From assembly GCA_963580455.1 (NCBI GenBank), contig OY756972.1:12911001-12975000 (forward strand): a stretch of 64,000 bases of DNA, in the 5' to 3' direction. Shown in pieces: positions 37,689-51,950 of this stretch. A program made the position numbers and the translations under genes. The first letter of the stretch is position 1, and every line of letters starts with the position of its first letter. Source of the stretch: Euonymus europaeus. Taxonomy: Eukaryota; Streptophyta; Magnoliopsida; Celastrales; Celastraceae. Under the pieces are notes generated by a model. That model made no database searches. It worked only from the letters and a program-made list of their open reading frames with translations, and was not told where the DNA came from.

Positions 37689-40600
37689 GTTGCTCAACTC
37701 TCTCTATGGTGGAGCTTTTAACGGTTTTGTCCATTATTCATAGAAAGTTGGTGTTTTGGCATCGAAATAATCTAGGAAGCTTATACTCATAAATTTGACT
37801 TATAAGAACAATAAAAAGTGTACACCGGGAAACTTCGATGGTCCGAAGTTGCCCAATTCTCTCTGTGGAGGAGCTTTTAACGTTTTTGTCCATTAGTCAT
37901 AGAAAGTTGGTGTTTTGGCATCGAAATAATCTAGGAAGGTTATATTCATAAAATTTGACATATAAGAACAATAAAAGTCTATCCCGAGCGACTTTGATAG
38001 TCCGAAGTTGCTGAACTCTCTCTATGGAGGAGCTTTTAAAGGTTTTCTCGATTTGTCATAGAAATTTGGTGTTTTGGGATCGAAATAATCCAGTAAGCTT
38101 GTACTCATAAAATTTGACATATAAGAACAATAAAAATTGTACACCGAGCAACTTTGATGATCCGAAGTTGCTCAACTCTCTCTATGGAGGTGCTTTTAAC
38201 GGTTTCGTCCATTTGTCATAGAAAGTTGGTGTTTTGGCATCGAAATAATCTACGAAGCTTATACTCATAAAATTTGACATATAAGAACAATAAAAAGTGT
38301 ACACCGAGCAACTATGATGGTCCGAAGTTGCTCACCACTCTCTGTGGAGGAGCTTTTAATGGTTTTGTCCATTTGTCATAGAAAGTTGGTGTTTTGGCAT
38401 CGAAATAATCTAGGAAGGTTATACTCATAAAATTTGACATATAAGAACAATAAAAAACCTATCCCGTGCGACTTTGATAGTCCGAAGTTGCTCATCTCTC
38501 TCTATGGAGGAGCTTCTAACGGTTTTCTCCATTTGTCATAGAAAGTTGGTGTTTTGGCATCGAAATAATCTAGGAAACTTATACACATAAAATTTGACAT
38601 ATAAAAACTATAAAAATTGTACACCGAGCAACTTTGATGATCCGAAGTTGCTCAACTCTCTCTATTGAGGAGCTTTTAACGGTTTTGTCCATTTTTCATT
38701 TAAAGTTGGTGTTTTGGCATCAAAATAATCTAGGAAGCTTATACTCATAAAATTTGACATATAAGAACAATAAAAATTGCACACCGAGCAACTTTGATGA
38801 TCCGAACCTGCTCAACTCTCTCTATGGAGGAGCGTTTAACGGTTTTGTCCATTTGTCATAGAAAGTTGGTGTTTTGGCATCAAAATAGTCTAGGAAACCT
38901 ATACTCGTAAAATTTGATATAGAAGAACAGTAGAAAGTCTATCCCGAGCGACTTTGATAGTCCGAAGTTGCTCAACTCTCTCTATGTAGGAGCTTTTAAC
39001 GGTTTTGTCCATTTGTCATAGAAAGTTGGTGTTTTGGCATTGAAATAATCTAGGAAGGTTATACTCATAAAATTTGACATATAAGAACAATAAAAAATCT
39101 ATCACGTGCGACTTTGATAGTCCGAAGTTTCTCATCTCTCTCTATGAAGGTGTTTTTAACGGTTTTGTCCATTTGTCATAGAAAGTTGGTGTTTTGGCAT
39201 CGAAATAATCCAGAAAGGTTATACACATAAAATTTGACACATAAGAACTATAAGAATTGTACACCGAGCAACTATAAGGGTTCGAAGTTGCTCAACTCTC
39301 TCTATGGAGGAGCTTTTAACGGTTTTGTCAATTTGTCATAGAAAGTTGGTGTTTTGTCATCGAAATAATCTAGGAAGCTTATACTCATAAAATATGACAT
39401 ATAAGAACAATAAAAATTGTACACCGAACAACTTTGATGGTCCGAAGTTGATCAATTCTCTCTATGGAGGAGCTTTTAACGGTTTTGTCCATTTGTCATG
39501 GAAAGTTGGTGTTTTTGCGTCGAAATAATCTAGGAAGGTTATACTCATAAAATTTGACATATAAGAACAATAAAAAGTCTCTCCCGAGCGACTTTGATAG
39601 TCCGAAGTTGCTCAACTCTCTCTATGTAGGAGCTTTTAACGGTTTTGTCCATTTGTCATAGAAAGTTGGTGTTTTGGCATCGAAATAATCAAGGAAGCTT
39701 ATACTCATAAAATTTGACATATAAGAACAATAAAAATTGCACACCGAGCAACTTTGATGATCCGAAATTGCTCAACTCTCTCTATGGAGGAGCTTTTAAC
39801 GGTTTTGTCCATTTGTCATAGAAAGTTGTTGTTTTGGCATCAACATAATCTAGGAAACTTATACTCGTAAAATTTGACATAAAAGAACAGTAAAAAGTCT
39901 TTTCCGAGCGACTTTGATAGTCTGAAGTTGCTCAACTCTCTCTATGGAGGAGCTTTTAACGGTTTTGTCCATTTGGCATAGAAAGTTGGTGTTTTGGCAT
40001 CGAAATAATCTATGAAGCTTATACACATAAAATTTGACATATAAGAACAATAAAAATTGCACACCGAGCAACTTTGATGATCCGAAATTGGTCAACTCTC
40101 TCTATGGAGGAGCTTTTAACGGTTTTGTCCTTTAGTCATAGAAAGTTGGTGTTTTGGCATCCAAAAAATTTAGGAAACTTATACTCATAAAATTTGACAT
40201 AGAAGAACAATAAAAAGTCTATCACGAGCGACTTTGATAGTCCGAAGTTGCTCAACTCTCTCTATGTAGGAGCTTTTAACGGTTTTCTCCATTTATCATA
40301 GAAAATTGGTGTTTTGGCATCGAAATAATCTATGAAGCTTAAACTCGTAAAATTTGACATATAAGAACAATAAAAATTGTACACCGAGCAACTTTGATGG
40401 TCTGAAGTTGCTCAACTCTCTCTATGGTGGAGCTTTTAACGGTTTTGTCCATTAGTCAGAGAAAGTTGGTGTTTTGGCATCGAAATATTCTAGGAAGCTT
40501 ATACTCATAAATTTGACTTATAAGAACAATAAAAAGTGTACACCGGGAAACTATGATGGTCCGAAGTTCTCAATTCTCTCTGTGGAGGAGCTTTTAACGT

Positions 40601-41930
40601 TTTTGTCCATTAGTCATAGAAAGTTGGTGTTTTGGCATCGAAATAATCTAGGAAGGTTATATTCATAAAATTTGACATATAAGAACAATAAAAAGTCTAT
40701 CCCGAGCGACTTTGATAGTCCGAAGTTGCTCAACTCTCTCTATGGAGAAGCTTTTAAAGGTTTTCTCGATTTGTCATAGAAATTTGGTGTTTTGGCATCG
40801 AAATAATCCAGTAAGCTTGTACTGATAAAATTTGACATATAAGAACAATAAAAATTGTACACCGAGCAACTTTGATGATCCGAAGTTGCTCAACTCTCTC
40901 TATGGAGGTGCTTTTAACGGTTTTGTCCATTTGTCATAGAAAGTTGGTGTTTTCGCATCGAAATAATCTACGAAGCTTATACTCATAAAATTTGACATAT
41001 AAGAACAATAAAAAGTGTACACCGAGCAACTATGATGGTCCGAAGTTGCTCAACACTCTCTATGGAGGAGCTTTTAACGGTTTTGTCCATTTGTCATAGA
41101 AAGTTGGTGTTTTGGCATCGAAATAATCTAGGAAGGTTATACTCATAAAATTTGACATATAAGAACAATAAAAAACCTATCCCGTGCGACTTTGATAGTC
41201 CGAAGTTGCTCATCTCTCTCTATGGAGGAGCTTTTAACGGTTTTCTCCATTTGTCATAGAAAGTTGGTGTTTTGGCATCGAAATAATCTAGGAAGCTTAT
41301 ACACATAAAATTTGACATATAAGAACAATAAAAATTGTACACCGAGCAATTTTGATGATCCGAAGTTGCTCAACTCTCTCTATTGAGGAGCTTTTAACGG
41401 TTTTGTCCATTTTTCATTTAAAGTTGGTGTTTTGGCATCAAAATAATCTAGGAAGCTTATACTCATAAAATTTGACATATAAGAACAATAAAAATTGCAC
41501 ACCGAGCAACTTTGATGATCCGAACTTGCTCAACTCTCTCTATGGAGGAGCATTTAACGGTTTTGTTCATTTGTCATAGAAAGTTGGTGTTTTGGCATCA
41601 AAATAATCTAGGAAACTTATACTCGTAAAATTTGATATAGAAGAACAGTAAAAAGTCTATCCCGAGCGACTTTGATAGTCCGAAGTTGCTCAACTCTCTC
41701 TATATAGGAGCTTTTAACGGTTTTGTCCATTTGTCATAGAAAGTTGGTGTTTTGGCATTGAAATAATCTAGGAAGGTTATACTCATAAAATTTGACATAT
41801 AAGAACAATAAAAAATCTATCCCGTGCGACTTTGATAGTCCGAAGTTGCTCATCTCTCTCTATGAAGGTGCTTTTAACGGTTTTGTCCATTTGTCGTAGA
41901 AAGTTGGTGTTTTGGCATCGAAATAATCTA
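37660..41930 (+). repeat. Scrambled pieces of the ~5.6-kb HOR
   Basis: Pieces of the HOR reappear here in a different order. ATTATTCATAGAAAG, TTGCCCAATTCTC and TTGCTGAACTCTC near 37.73-38.02 kb match 31.18-31.46 kb (offset about 6,551 bp). Later pieces resemble 24-26 kb, such as ATAAGGGTTCGAAG and AAAATATGACATATAAG near 39.3-39.4 kb. The first GTCTTTTCCGAGCGAC monomer of the window is at about 39,897. No gene or inserted element interrupts the monomers. Confidence 0.65.
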
Positions 41931-41940
41931 GGAAGCTTAT

Positions 41941-43220
41941 ACTCATAAAATTTGACATATAAGAACAATAAAAATTGCACACCGAGCAACTTTGATGATC
42001 CGAACCTGCTCAACTCTCTCTATGGAGGAGCGTTTAACGGTTTTGTCCATTTGTCATAGAAAGTTGGTGTTTTGGCATCAAAATAATCTAGGAAACCTAT
42101 ACTCGTAAAATTTGATATAGAAGAACAGTAGAAAGTCTATCCCGAGCGACTTTGATAGTCCGAAGTTGCTCAACTCTCTCTATGTAGGAGCTTTTAACGG
42201 TTTTGTCCATTTGTCATAGAAAGTTGGTGTTTTGGCATTGAAATAATCTAGGAAGGTTATACTCATAAAATTTGACATATAAGAACAATAAAAAATCTAT
42301 CCCGTGCGACTTTGATAGTCCGAAGTTGCTCATCTCTCTCTATGAAGGTGTTTTTAACGGTTTTGTCAATTTGTCATAGAAAGTTGGTGTTTTGGCATCG
42401 AAATAATCCAGAAAGGTTATACACATAAAATTTGACACATAAGAACTATAAAAATTGTACACCGAGCAACTTTAAGAGTCCGAAGTTGCTCAACTCTCTC
42501 TATGGAGGAGCTTTTAACGGTTTTGTCCATTTGTCATAGAAAGTTGGTGTTTTGGCATCGAAATAATCTATGAAGCTTATACTCATAAAATTTGACATAT
42601 AAGAACAATAAAAATTGCACACCGAGCAACTTTGATGATCCGAACCTGCTCAACTCTCTCTATGGAGGAGCGTTTAACGGTTTTGTCCATTTGTCATAGA
42701 AAGTTGGTGTTTTGGCATCAAAATAATCTAGGAAACCTATACTCGTAAAATTTGATATAGAAGAACAGTAGAAAGTCTATCCCGAGCGACTTTGATAGTC
42801 CGAAGTTGCTCAACTCTCTCTATGTAGGAGCTTTTAACGGTTTTGTCCATTTGTCATAGAAAGTTGGTGTTTTGGCATTGAAATAATCTAGGAAGGTTAT
42901 ACTCATAAAATTTGACATATAAGAACAATAAAAAATCTATCCCGTGCGACTTTGATAGTCCGAAGTTGCTCATCTCTCTCTATGAAGGTGCTTTTAACGG
43001 TTTTGTCCATTTGTCATAGAAAGTTGGTGTTTTGGCATCGAAATAATCCAGAAAGGTTATACACATAAAATTTGACACAAAAGAACTATAAAAATTGTAC
43101 ACCGAGCAACTTTAAGAGTCCGAAGTTGCTCAACTCTCTCTATGGAGGAGCTTTTAACGGTTTTGTCCATTTGTCATAGAAAGTTGGTGTTTTGGCATCG
43201 AAATAATCTATGAAGCTTAT
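41941..43220 (+). repeat. 640-bp (4-monomer) duplication
   Basis: CGAACCTGCTCAACTC at 42,001 recurs at 42,641, and the rare AAGAACAGTAGAAAGTCTAT at 42,121 recurs at 42,761, an exact offset of 640 bp over four monomers. The copies differ at a few sites, such as TTTTGTCAATTTG versus TTTTGTCCATTTG and CACATAAGAAC versus CACAAAAGAAC. Single monomers of the same four types also occur near 38.8-39.1 kb and 44.8-45.6 kb. Confidence 0.82.
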
Positions 43221-43480
43221 ACACATAAAATTTGACATATAAGAACAATAAAAATTGCACACCGAGCAACTTTGATGATCCGAAATTGGTCAACTCTCTC
43301 TATGGAGGAGCTTTTAACGGTTTTGTCCATTAGTCATAGAAAGTTGGTGTTTTGGCATCCAAAAAATCTAGGAAACTTATACTCATAAAATTTGACATAG
43401 AAGAACAATAAAAAGTCTATCACGAGCGACTTTGATAGTCCGAAGTTGCTCAACTCTCTCTATGTAGGAGCTTTTAACGG

Positions 43481-44440
43481 TTTTCTCCATTTATCATAGA
43501 AAGTTGGTGTTTTGGCATCGAAATAATCTATGAAGCTTAAACTCGTAAAATTTGACATATAAGAACAATAAAAATTGTACACCGAGCAACTTTGATGGTC
43601 CGAAGTTGCTCAACTCTCTCTATGGTGGGGCTTTTAACGGTTTTGTCCATTAGTCAGAGAAAGTTGGTGTTTTGGCATCGAAATAATCTAGGAAGCTTAT
43701 ACTCATAAATTTGACTTATAAGAACAATAAAAAGTGTACACCGGGAAACTTCGATGGTCCGAAGTTGCTCAATTCTCTCTGTGGAGGAGCTTTTAACGTT
43801 TTTGTCGATTAGTCATAGAAAGTTGGTGTTTTGGCATCGAAATAATCTAGGAAGGTTATGTTAATAAAATTTGACATATAAGAACAATAAAAAGTCTATC
43901 CCGAGCGACTTTGATAGTCCGAAGTTGCTCAACTCTCTCTATGGAGGAGCTTTTAAAGGTTTTCTCCATTTATCATAGAAAGTTGGTGTTTTGGCATCGA
44001 AATAATCTATGAAGCTTAAACTCGTAAAATTTGACATATAAGAACAATAAAAATTGTACACCGAGCAACTTTGATGGTCTGAAGTTGCTCAACTCTCTCT
44101 ATGGTGGAGCTTTTAACGGTTTTGTCCATTAGTCAGAGAAAGTTGGTGTTTTGGCATCGAAATAATCTAGGAAGCTTATACTCATAAATTTGACTTATAA
44201 GAACAATAAAAAGTGTACACCGGGAAACTTCGATGGTCCGAAGTTGCTCAATTCTCTCTGTGGAGGAGCTTTTAACGTTTTTGTCCATTAGACATAGAAA
44301 GTTGGTGTTTTGGCATCGAAATAATCTAGGAAGGTTATATTCATAAAATTTGACATATAAGAACAATAAAAAGTCTATCCCGAGCGACTTTGATAGTCCG
44401 AAGTTGCTCAACTCTCTCTATGGAGGAGCTTTTAAAGGTT
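43481..44440 (+). repeat. 479-bp (3-monomer) duplication
   Basis: TGAAGCTTAAACTCG at 43,531 recurs at 44,010, an offset of 479 bp; the missing base comes from the short ATAAATTTGACTT monomer. The unit contains the TTAAACTCG, CCGGGAAACTTCG and TTTTAAAGGTTTTCTC monomers in order. At about 43,960 the first copy joins the second through GGTTTTCTC followed by CATTTATCATAG, whereas the second copy continues CGATTTGTCATAG. Confidence 0.8.
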
Positions 44441-47200
44441 TTCTCGATTTGTCATAGAAATTTGGTGTTTTGGCATCGAAATAATCCAGTAAGCTTGTAC
44501 TCATAAAATTTGACATATAAGAATAATAAAAATTGTACACCGAGCAACTGTGATGATCCGAAGTTACTCAACTCTCTCTATGGAGGAGCTTTTAACGGTT
44601 TTGTTCATTTGTCATAGAAAGTTGGTGTTTTGGCATCAAAATAATCTAGGAAACTTATACTCGTAAAATCTGATATAGAAGAAAAGTAAAAAGTCTATCC
44701 CGAGCGACTTTGATAGTCCGAAGTTGCTCAACTCTCTCTATGTAGGAGCTTTTAACGGTTTTGTCCATTTGTCATAGAAAGTTGGTGTTTTGGCATCAAA
44801 ATAATCTAGGAAACCTATACTCGTAAAATTTGATATAGAAGAACAGTAGAAAGTCTATCCCGAGCGACTTTGATAGTCCGAAGTTGCTCAACTCTCTCTA
44901 TGTAGGAGCTTTTAACGGTTTTGTCCATTTGTCATAGAAAGTTGGTGTTTTGGCATTGAAATAATCTAGGAAGGTTATACTCATAAAATTTGACATATAA
45001 GAACAATAAAAAATCTATCCCGTGCGACTTTGATAGTCCGAAGTTGCTCATCTCTCTCTATGAAGGTGCTTTTAACGGTTTTGTCCATTTGTCGTAGAAA
45101 GTTGGTGTTTTGGCATCGAAATAATCTAGGAAGCTTATACTCATAAAATTTGAAATATAAGAACAATAAAAATTGCAGACCGAGCAACTTTGATGATCCG
45201 AACCTGCTCAAGTCTCTCTATGGAGGAGCGTTTAACGGTTTTGTCCATTTGTCATAGAAAGTTGGTGTTTTGGCATCAAAATAATCTAGGAAACCTATAC
45301 TCGTAAAATTTGATATAGAAGAACAGTAAAAAGTCTATCCCGAGCGACTTTGATAGTCCGAAGTTGCTCAACTCTCTCTATGTAGGAGCTTTTAACTGTT
45401 TTGTCCATTTGTCATAGAAAGTTGGTGTTTTGGCATTGAAATAATCTAGGAAGGTTATACTCATAAAATTTGACATATAAGAACAATAAAAAATCTATCC
45501 CGTGCGACTTTGATAGTCCGAAGTTGCTCATCTCTTTCTATGAAGGTGCTTTTAACGGTTTTGTCCATTTGTCATAGAAAGTTGGTGTTTTGGCATCGAA
45601 ATAATCCAGAAAGGTTATACACATAAAATTTGACACATAAGAACTATAAAAATTGTACACCGAGCAACTATAAGGGTCTGAAGTTGCTCAACTCTCTCTA
45701 TGGAGGAGCTTTTAACGGTTTTGTCAATTTGTCATAGAAAGTTGGTGTTTTGTCATCGAAATAATCTAGGAAGCTTATACTCATAAAATATGACATATAA
45801 GAACAATAAAAATTGTACACCGAACAACTTTGATGGTCCGAAGTTGATCAATTCTCTCTATGGAGGAGCTTTTAACGGTTTTGTCCATTTGTCATGGAAA
45901 GTTGGTGTTTTTCATCGAAATAATCTAGGAAGGTTATACTCATAAAATTTGACATATAAGAACAATAAAAAGTCTATCCCGAGCGACTTTGATAGTCCGA
46001 AGTTGCTCAACTCTCTCTATGTAGGAGCTTTTAACGGTTTTGTCCATTTGTCATAGAAAGTTGGTGTTTTGGCATCGAAATAATCTAGGAAGCTTATACT
46101 CATAAAATTTGACATATAAGAACAATAAAAATTGCACACCGAGCAACTTTGATGATCCGAAATTGCTCAAGTCTCTCTATGGAGGAGCTTTTAACGGTTT
46201 TGTCCATTTGTCATAGAAAGTTGTTGTTTTGGCATCAAAATAATCTACGAAACTTATACTCGTAAAATTTGACATAAAAGAACAGTAAAAAGTCTTTTCC
46301 GAGCGACTTTGATAGTCCGAAGTTGCTCAACTCTCTCTATGGAGGAGCTTTTAACGGTTTTGTCCATTTGTCATAGAAAGTTGGTGTTTTGGCATCGAAA
46401 TAATCTAGGAAGGTTATGTTCGTAAAATTTGACATATAAGAACAATAAAAAGTCTATCCCGAGCGACTTTGATAGTCGGAAGTTGCTCAACTCTCTCTAT
46501 GGAGGAGCTTTTAAAGGTTTTCTCGATTTGTCATAGAAATTTGGTGTTTTGGCATCGAAATAATCCGGTAAGCTTGTACTCATAAAATTTGACATATAAG
46601 AACAATAAAAATTGTACACCGAGCAACTTTGATAATCCGAAGTTGCTCATTTCTCTCTATGGAGGTGCTTTTAACGGTTTCGTCCATTTGTCATAGAAAG
46701 TTGATGTTTTGGCATCGAAATAATCTTCGAAGCTTATACTCATAAAATTTGACATATAAGAACAATAAAAAGTGTACACCGTGCAACTATGATGGTCCGA
46801 AGTTGCTCAACACTCTCTATGGAGGAGCTTTTAACGGTTTTGTCCATTTGTCATAGAAAGTTGGTGTTTTGGCATCGAAATAATCTAGGAAGGTTATACT
46901 CATAAAATTTGACATATAAGAACAATAAAAAACTTATCCCGTGCGACTTTGATAGTCCGAAGTTGCTCATCTCTCTCTATGGAGGAGCTTCTAACGATTT
47001 TCTCCATTTGTCATAGAAAGTTGGTGTTTTGGCATCGAAATAATCTAGGAAGCTTATACACATAAAATTTGACATATAAGAACTATAAAAATTGTACACC
47101 GAGCAACTTTGATGATCCGAAGTTGCTCAACTCTCTCTATTGAGGAGCTTTTAACGGTTTTGTCCATTTTTCATTTAAAGTTGGTGTTTTGGCATCGAAA
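44440..47200 (+). repeat. Satellite monomers, mixed order
   Basis: Monomers of types seen in neighbouring HORs occur in mixed order. Two successive monomers near 44,630 and 44,790 share GCATCAAAATAATCTAGGAA and TGATATAGAAGAA, suggesting a local one-monomer duplication. A 2-bp loss occurs near 45,911, where GTTTTTGCGTCG reads GTTTTTCATCG. The 44,981-45,211 stretch closely matches 41,783-42,013. Confidence 0.65.
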
Positions 47201-50200
47201 TAATCTAGGAAGCTTATACTCATAAAATTTGACATATAAGAACAATAAAAATTGCACACCGAGCAACTTTGATGATCCGAACCTGCTCAACTCTCTCTAT
47301 GGAGGAGCTTTTAATGGTTTTGTTCATTTGTCATAGAAAGTTGGTGTTTTGGCATCAAAATAATCTAGGAAACTTATACTCGTAAAATTTGATATAGAAG
47401 AATAGTAAAAAGTCTATCCCGAGCGACTTTGATAGTCCGAAGTTGCTCAACTCTCTCTATGTAGGAGCTTTTAACGGTTTTGTCCATTTGTCATAGAAAG
47501 TTTGTGTTTTGGCATTGAAATAATCTAGGAAGGTTATACTCATAAAATTTGACATATAAGAACAATAAAAAATCTATCCCGTGCGACTTTGATAGTCCGA
47601 AGTTGCTCATCTCTCTCTATGAAGGTGCTTTTAACGGTTTTGTCCATTTGTCGTAGAAAGTTGGTGTTTTGGCATCGAAATAATCCAGAAAGGTTATACA
47701 CATAAAATTTGACACATAAGAACTATAAAAATTGTACACCGAGAAACTATAAGGGTCCGAAGTTGATCAACTCCCTCTATGGAGGAACTTTTAACGGTTT
47801 TGTCAATTTGTCATAGAAAGTTGGTGTTTTGTCATCGAAATAATCTAGAAAGCTATACTCATAAAATATAACATATAAGAACAATAAAAATTGTACACCG
47901 AACAACTTTGATGGTCCGAAGTTGATCAATTCTCTCTATGGAGGAGCTTTTAACGGTTTTGTCCATTTGTCATGGAAAGTTGGTGTTTTTGCGTCGAAAA
48001 AATCTAGGAAGGTTATACTCATAAAATTTGACATATAAGAACAATAAAAAGTCTATCCCGAGCGACCTTGATAGTCCGAAGTTGCTCAACTCTCTCTATG
48101 TAGGAGCTTTTAATGGTTTTGTCCATTTGTCATAGAAAGTTGGTGTTTTGGCATCGAAATAATCTAGGAAGCTTATACTCATAAAATTTGACTTATAAGA
48201 ACAATAAAAATAGCACACCGAGCAACTTTGTTGATCCGAAATTGCTCAACTCTCTCTATGGAGGAGCTTTTAACGGTTTTTTCCATTTGTCATAGAAAGT
48301 TGGTGTTTTGGCATCAAAATAATCTAGGAAACTTATACTCGTAAAATTTGACATAAAAGAACAGTAAAAAGTCTTTTCCGAGCGACTTTGATAGTCCGAA
48401 GTTTGTCAACTCTCCCTATGGAGGAGCTTTTAACTGTTTTGTCCATTTGTCATAGAAAGTTGGTGTTTTCGCATCGAAATAATCTATGAAGCTTATACAC
48501 ATAAAATTTGACATATAAGAACAATAAAAATTGCACACCGAGCAACTTTGATGATCCGAAATTGCTCAACTCTCTCTATGGAGGAGCTTTTAACGGTTTT
48601 GTCCATTAGTCATAGAAAGTTGGTGTTTTGGCATCCAAAAAATCTAGGAAACTTATACTCGTAAAATTTGACATAGAAGAACAATAAAAAGTCTATCACG
48701 AGCGACTTTGATAGTCTGAAGTTGCTCAACTCTCTCTATGTAGGAGCTTTTACCGGTTTTCTCCATTTATCATTGAAAGTTGGTGTTTTGGCATCGAAAT
48801 AATCTATGAAGCTTAAACTCGTAAAATTTGACATATAAGAACAATAAAAATTGTACACCGAGCAACTTTGATGGTCTGAAGTTGCTCAACTCTCTCTATG
48901 GTGGAGCTTTTAACGGTTTTGTCCATTAGTCATAGAAAGTTGGTGTTTTGGCATCGAAATAATCTAGGAAGCTTATACTCATAAATTTGACTTATAAGAA
49001 CAATAAAAAGTGTACACCGAGAAACTTCGATGGTCCGAAGTTGCTCAATTCTCTCTGTGGAGGAGCTTTTAACGTTTTTGTCCATTAGTCATAGAAAGTT
49101 GGTATTTTGGCATCGAAATAATCTAGGAAGGTTATACTCATAAAATTTGACTTATAAGAACAATAAAAATTGCACACCGAGCAACTTTGATGATCCGAAC
49201 CTGCTCAACTCTCTCTATGGAGGAGCTTTTAATGGTTTTGTTCATTTGTCATAGAAAGTTGGTGTTTTGGCATCAAAATAATCTAGGAAACTTATACTCG
49301 TAAAATTTGATATAGAAGAACAGTAAAAAGTCTATCCCGAGCGACTTTGATAGTCCGAAGTTGCTCAACTCTCTCTATGTAGGAGCTTTTAACGGTTTTG
49401 TCTATTTGTCATAGAAAGTTGGTGTTTTGGCATTGAAATAATCTAGGAAGGTTATACTCATAAAATTTGACATATAAGAACAATAAAAAATCTATCCCGT
49501 GCGACTTTGATAGTCCGAAGTTGCTCATCTCTCTCTATGAAGGTACTTTTAACGGTTTTGTCCATTTGTCGTAGAAAGTTGGTGTTTTGGCATCGAAATA
49601 ATCCAGAAAGGTTATACACATAAAATTTGACACATAAGAACTATAAAAATTGTACACCGAGCAACTATAAGGGTCCGAAGTTGCTCAACTCCCCCTATGG
49701 AGGAGCTTTTAACGGTTTTGTCAATTTGTCATAGAAAGTTGGTGTTTTGTCATCGAAATAATCTAGGAAGCTTATAATCATAAAATATGACATATAAGAA
49801 CAATAAAAATTGTACACCGAACAACTTTGATGGTCCGAAGTTGATCAATTCTCTCTATGGAGGAGCTTTTAACGGTTTTGTCCATTTGTCATGGAAAGTT
49901 GGTGTTTTTGCGTCGAAATAATCTAGGAAGGTTATACTCATAAAATTTGATATATAAGAACAATAAAAAGTCTATCCCGAGCGACCTTGATAGTCCGAAG
50001 TTGCTCAACTCTCTCTATGTAGGAGCTTTTAACGGTTTTGTCCATTTGTCATAGAAAGTTGGTGTTTTGGCATCGAAATAATCTAGGAAGCTTATACTCA
50101 TAAAATTTGACTTATAAGAACAATAAAAATTGCACACCGAGCAACTTTGATGATCCGAACTTGCTCAACTCTCTCTATGGAGGAGCTTTTAACGGTTTTT

Positions 50201-51040
50201 TCCATTTGTCATAGAAAGTTGGTGTTTTGGCATCAAAATAATCTAGGAAACTTATACTCGTAAAATTTGACATAAAAGAACAGTAAAAAGTCTTTTCCGA
50301 GCGACTTTGATAGTCCGAAGTTGCTCAACTCTCTCTATGGAGGAGCTTTTAACGGTTTTGTCCATTTGTCATAGAAAGTTGGTGTTTTCGCATCGAAATA
50401 ATCTATGAAGCTTATACACATAAAATTTGACATATAAGAACAATAAAAATTGCACACCGAGCAACTTTGATGATCCGAAATTGCTCAACTCTCTCTATGG
50501 AGGAGCTTTTAACGGTTTTGTCCATTAGTCATAGAAAGTTGGTGTTTTGGCATCCAAAAAATCTAGGAAACTTATACTCGTAAAATTTGACATAGAAGAA
50601 CAATAAAAAGTCTATCACGAGCGACTTTGATAGTCCGAAGTTGCTCAACTCTCTCTATGTAGGAGCTTTTACCGATTTTCTCCATTTATCATTGAAAGTT
50701 GGTGTTTTGGCATCGAAATAATCTATGAAGCTTAAACTCGTAAAATTTGACATATAAGAACAATAAAAATTGTACACCGAGCAACTTTGATGGTCTGAAG
50801 TTGCTCTACTCTCTCTATGGTGGAGCTTTTATCGGTTTTGTCCATTAGTCATAGAAAGTTGGTTTTTTGGCATCGAAATAATCTAGGAAGCTTATACTCA
50901 TAAATTTGACTTATAAGAACAATAAAAAGTGTACACCGGGAAACTTCGATGGTCCGAAGTTGCTCAATTCTCTCTGTGGAGGAGCTTTTAACGTTTTTGT
51001 CCATTAGTCATAGAAAGTTGGTATTTTGGCATCGAAATAA
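47200..51040 (+). repeat. ~1,920-bp (12-monomer) higher-order repeat, two copies
   Basis: The copies are about 47,200-49,118 and 49,119-51,040. ACCTGCTCAACTC lies at 47,281 and 49,199, GAGCGACCTTGATAG at about 48,060 and 49,980, and the GGTATTTTGGCATCG monomer ends both units. Both copies carry the unusual TTACCGGTTTTC or TTACCGATTTTC, which is TTAACGG elsewhere. Scattered differences (TTAACTG versus TTAACGG; TTGTCAAC versus TTGCTCAAC) suggest an older event than the 5,754-bp duplication. Confidence 0.83.
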
Positions 51041-51950
51041 TCTAGGAAGGTTATATTCATAAAATTTGACATATAAGAACAATAAAAATTCTATCCCGAG
51101 CGACTTTGATAGTCCGAAGTTGCTCAACTCTCTCTATGGAGGAGCTTTTAAAGGTTTTCTCGATTTGTTATAGAAATTTGGTGTTTTGGCATCGAAATAA
51201 TCCAATAAGCTTGTACTCATAAAATTTGACATATAAGAACAATAAAAATTGTACACCGAGCAACTTTGATGATCCGAAGTTGCTCAACTCTCTCTATGGA
51301 GGTGCTTCTAACGGTTTCGTCCATTTGTCATAGAAAGTTGGTGTTTTGGCATCGAAATAATCTACGAAGCTTATACTCATAAAATTTGAAATATAAGAAC
51401 AATAAAAAGTATACACCGAGCAACTATGATGGTCCGAAGTTGCTCAACACTCTCTATGGAGGAGCTTTTAACGGTTTTGTCCATTTGTCATAGAAAGTTG
51501 ATGTTTTGGCATCGAAATAATCTAGGAAGGTTATACTCATAAAATTTGACATATAAGAACAATAAAAAACCTATCCCGTGCGACTTTGATAGTCCGAAGT
51601 TGCTCATCTCTCTCTATGGAGGAGCTTCTAACGGTTTTCTCCATTTGTCATAGAAAGTTGGCGTTTTGGCATCGAAATAATCTAGGAAGCTTATACACAT
51701 AAAATTTGACATATAAGAACTATAAAAATTGTACACCGAGCAACTTTGATGATCCGAAGTTGCTCAACTCTCTCTATTGAGGAGCTTTTAACGGTTTTGT
51801 CCATTTTTCATTTAAAGTTGGTGTTTTGGCATCGAAATAATCTAGGAAGCTTATACTCATAAAATTTGACATATAAGAACAATAAAAATTGCACACCGAG
51901 CAACTTTGATGATCCGAACCTGCTCAACTCTCTCTATGGAGGAGCTTTTA
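51041..51950 (+). repeat. Satellite monomers between two HORs
   Basis: These monomers continue in register and match, in order, the general sequence seen near 46.4-47.3 kb: TTTTAAAGGTTTTCTCG, GGTGCTTCTAACGG, CTATGATGGTCC, CCTATCCCGTGCG, then CATTTTTCATTTAAAG. The last CATTTTTCATTTAAAG monomer of the window is at 51,801. I see no gene. Confidence 0.7.

Noticed and set aside
44133..44411. Longest open frame on the - strand (92 codons), with relatives near 14617, 28995, 34749, 39859, 41783, 51857, 55211, 57770, 59326 and 61776
   Set aside because: Same reason: it spans almost two monomers, is made of the monomer read in successive frames, and has no recognisable domain. The hydrophobic stretches come from AT-rich codons.
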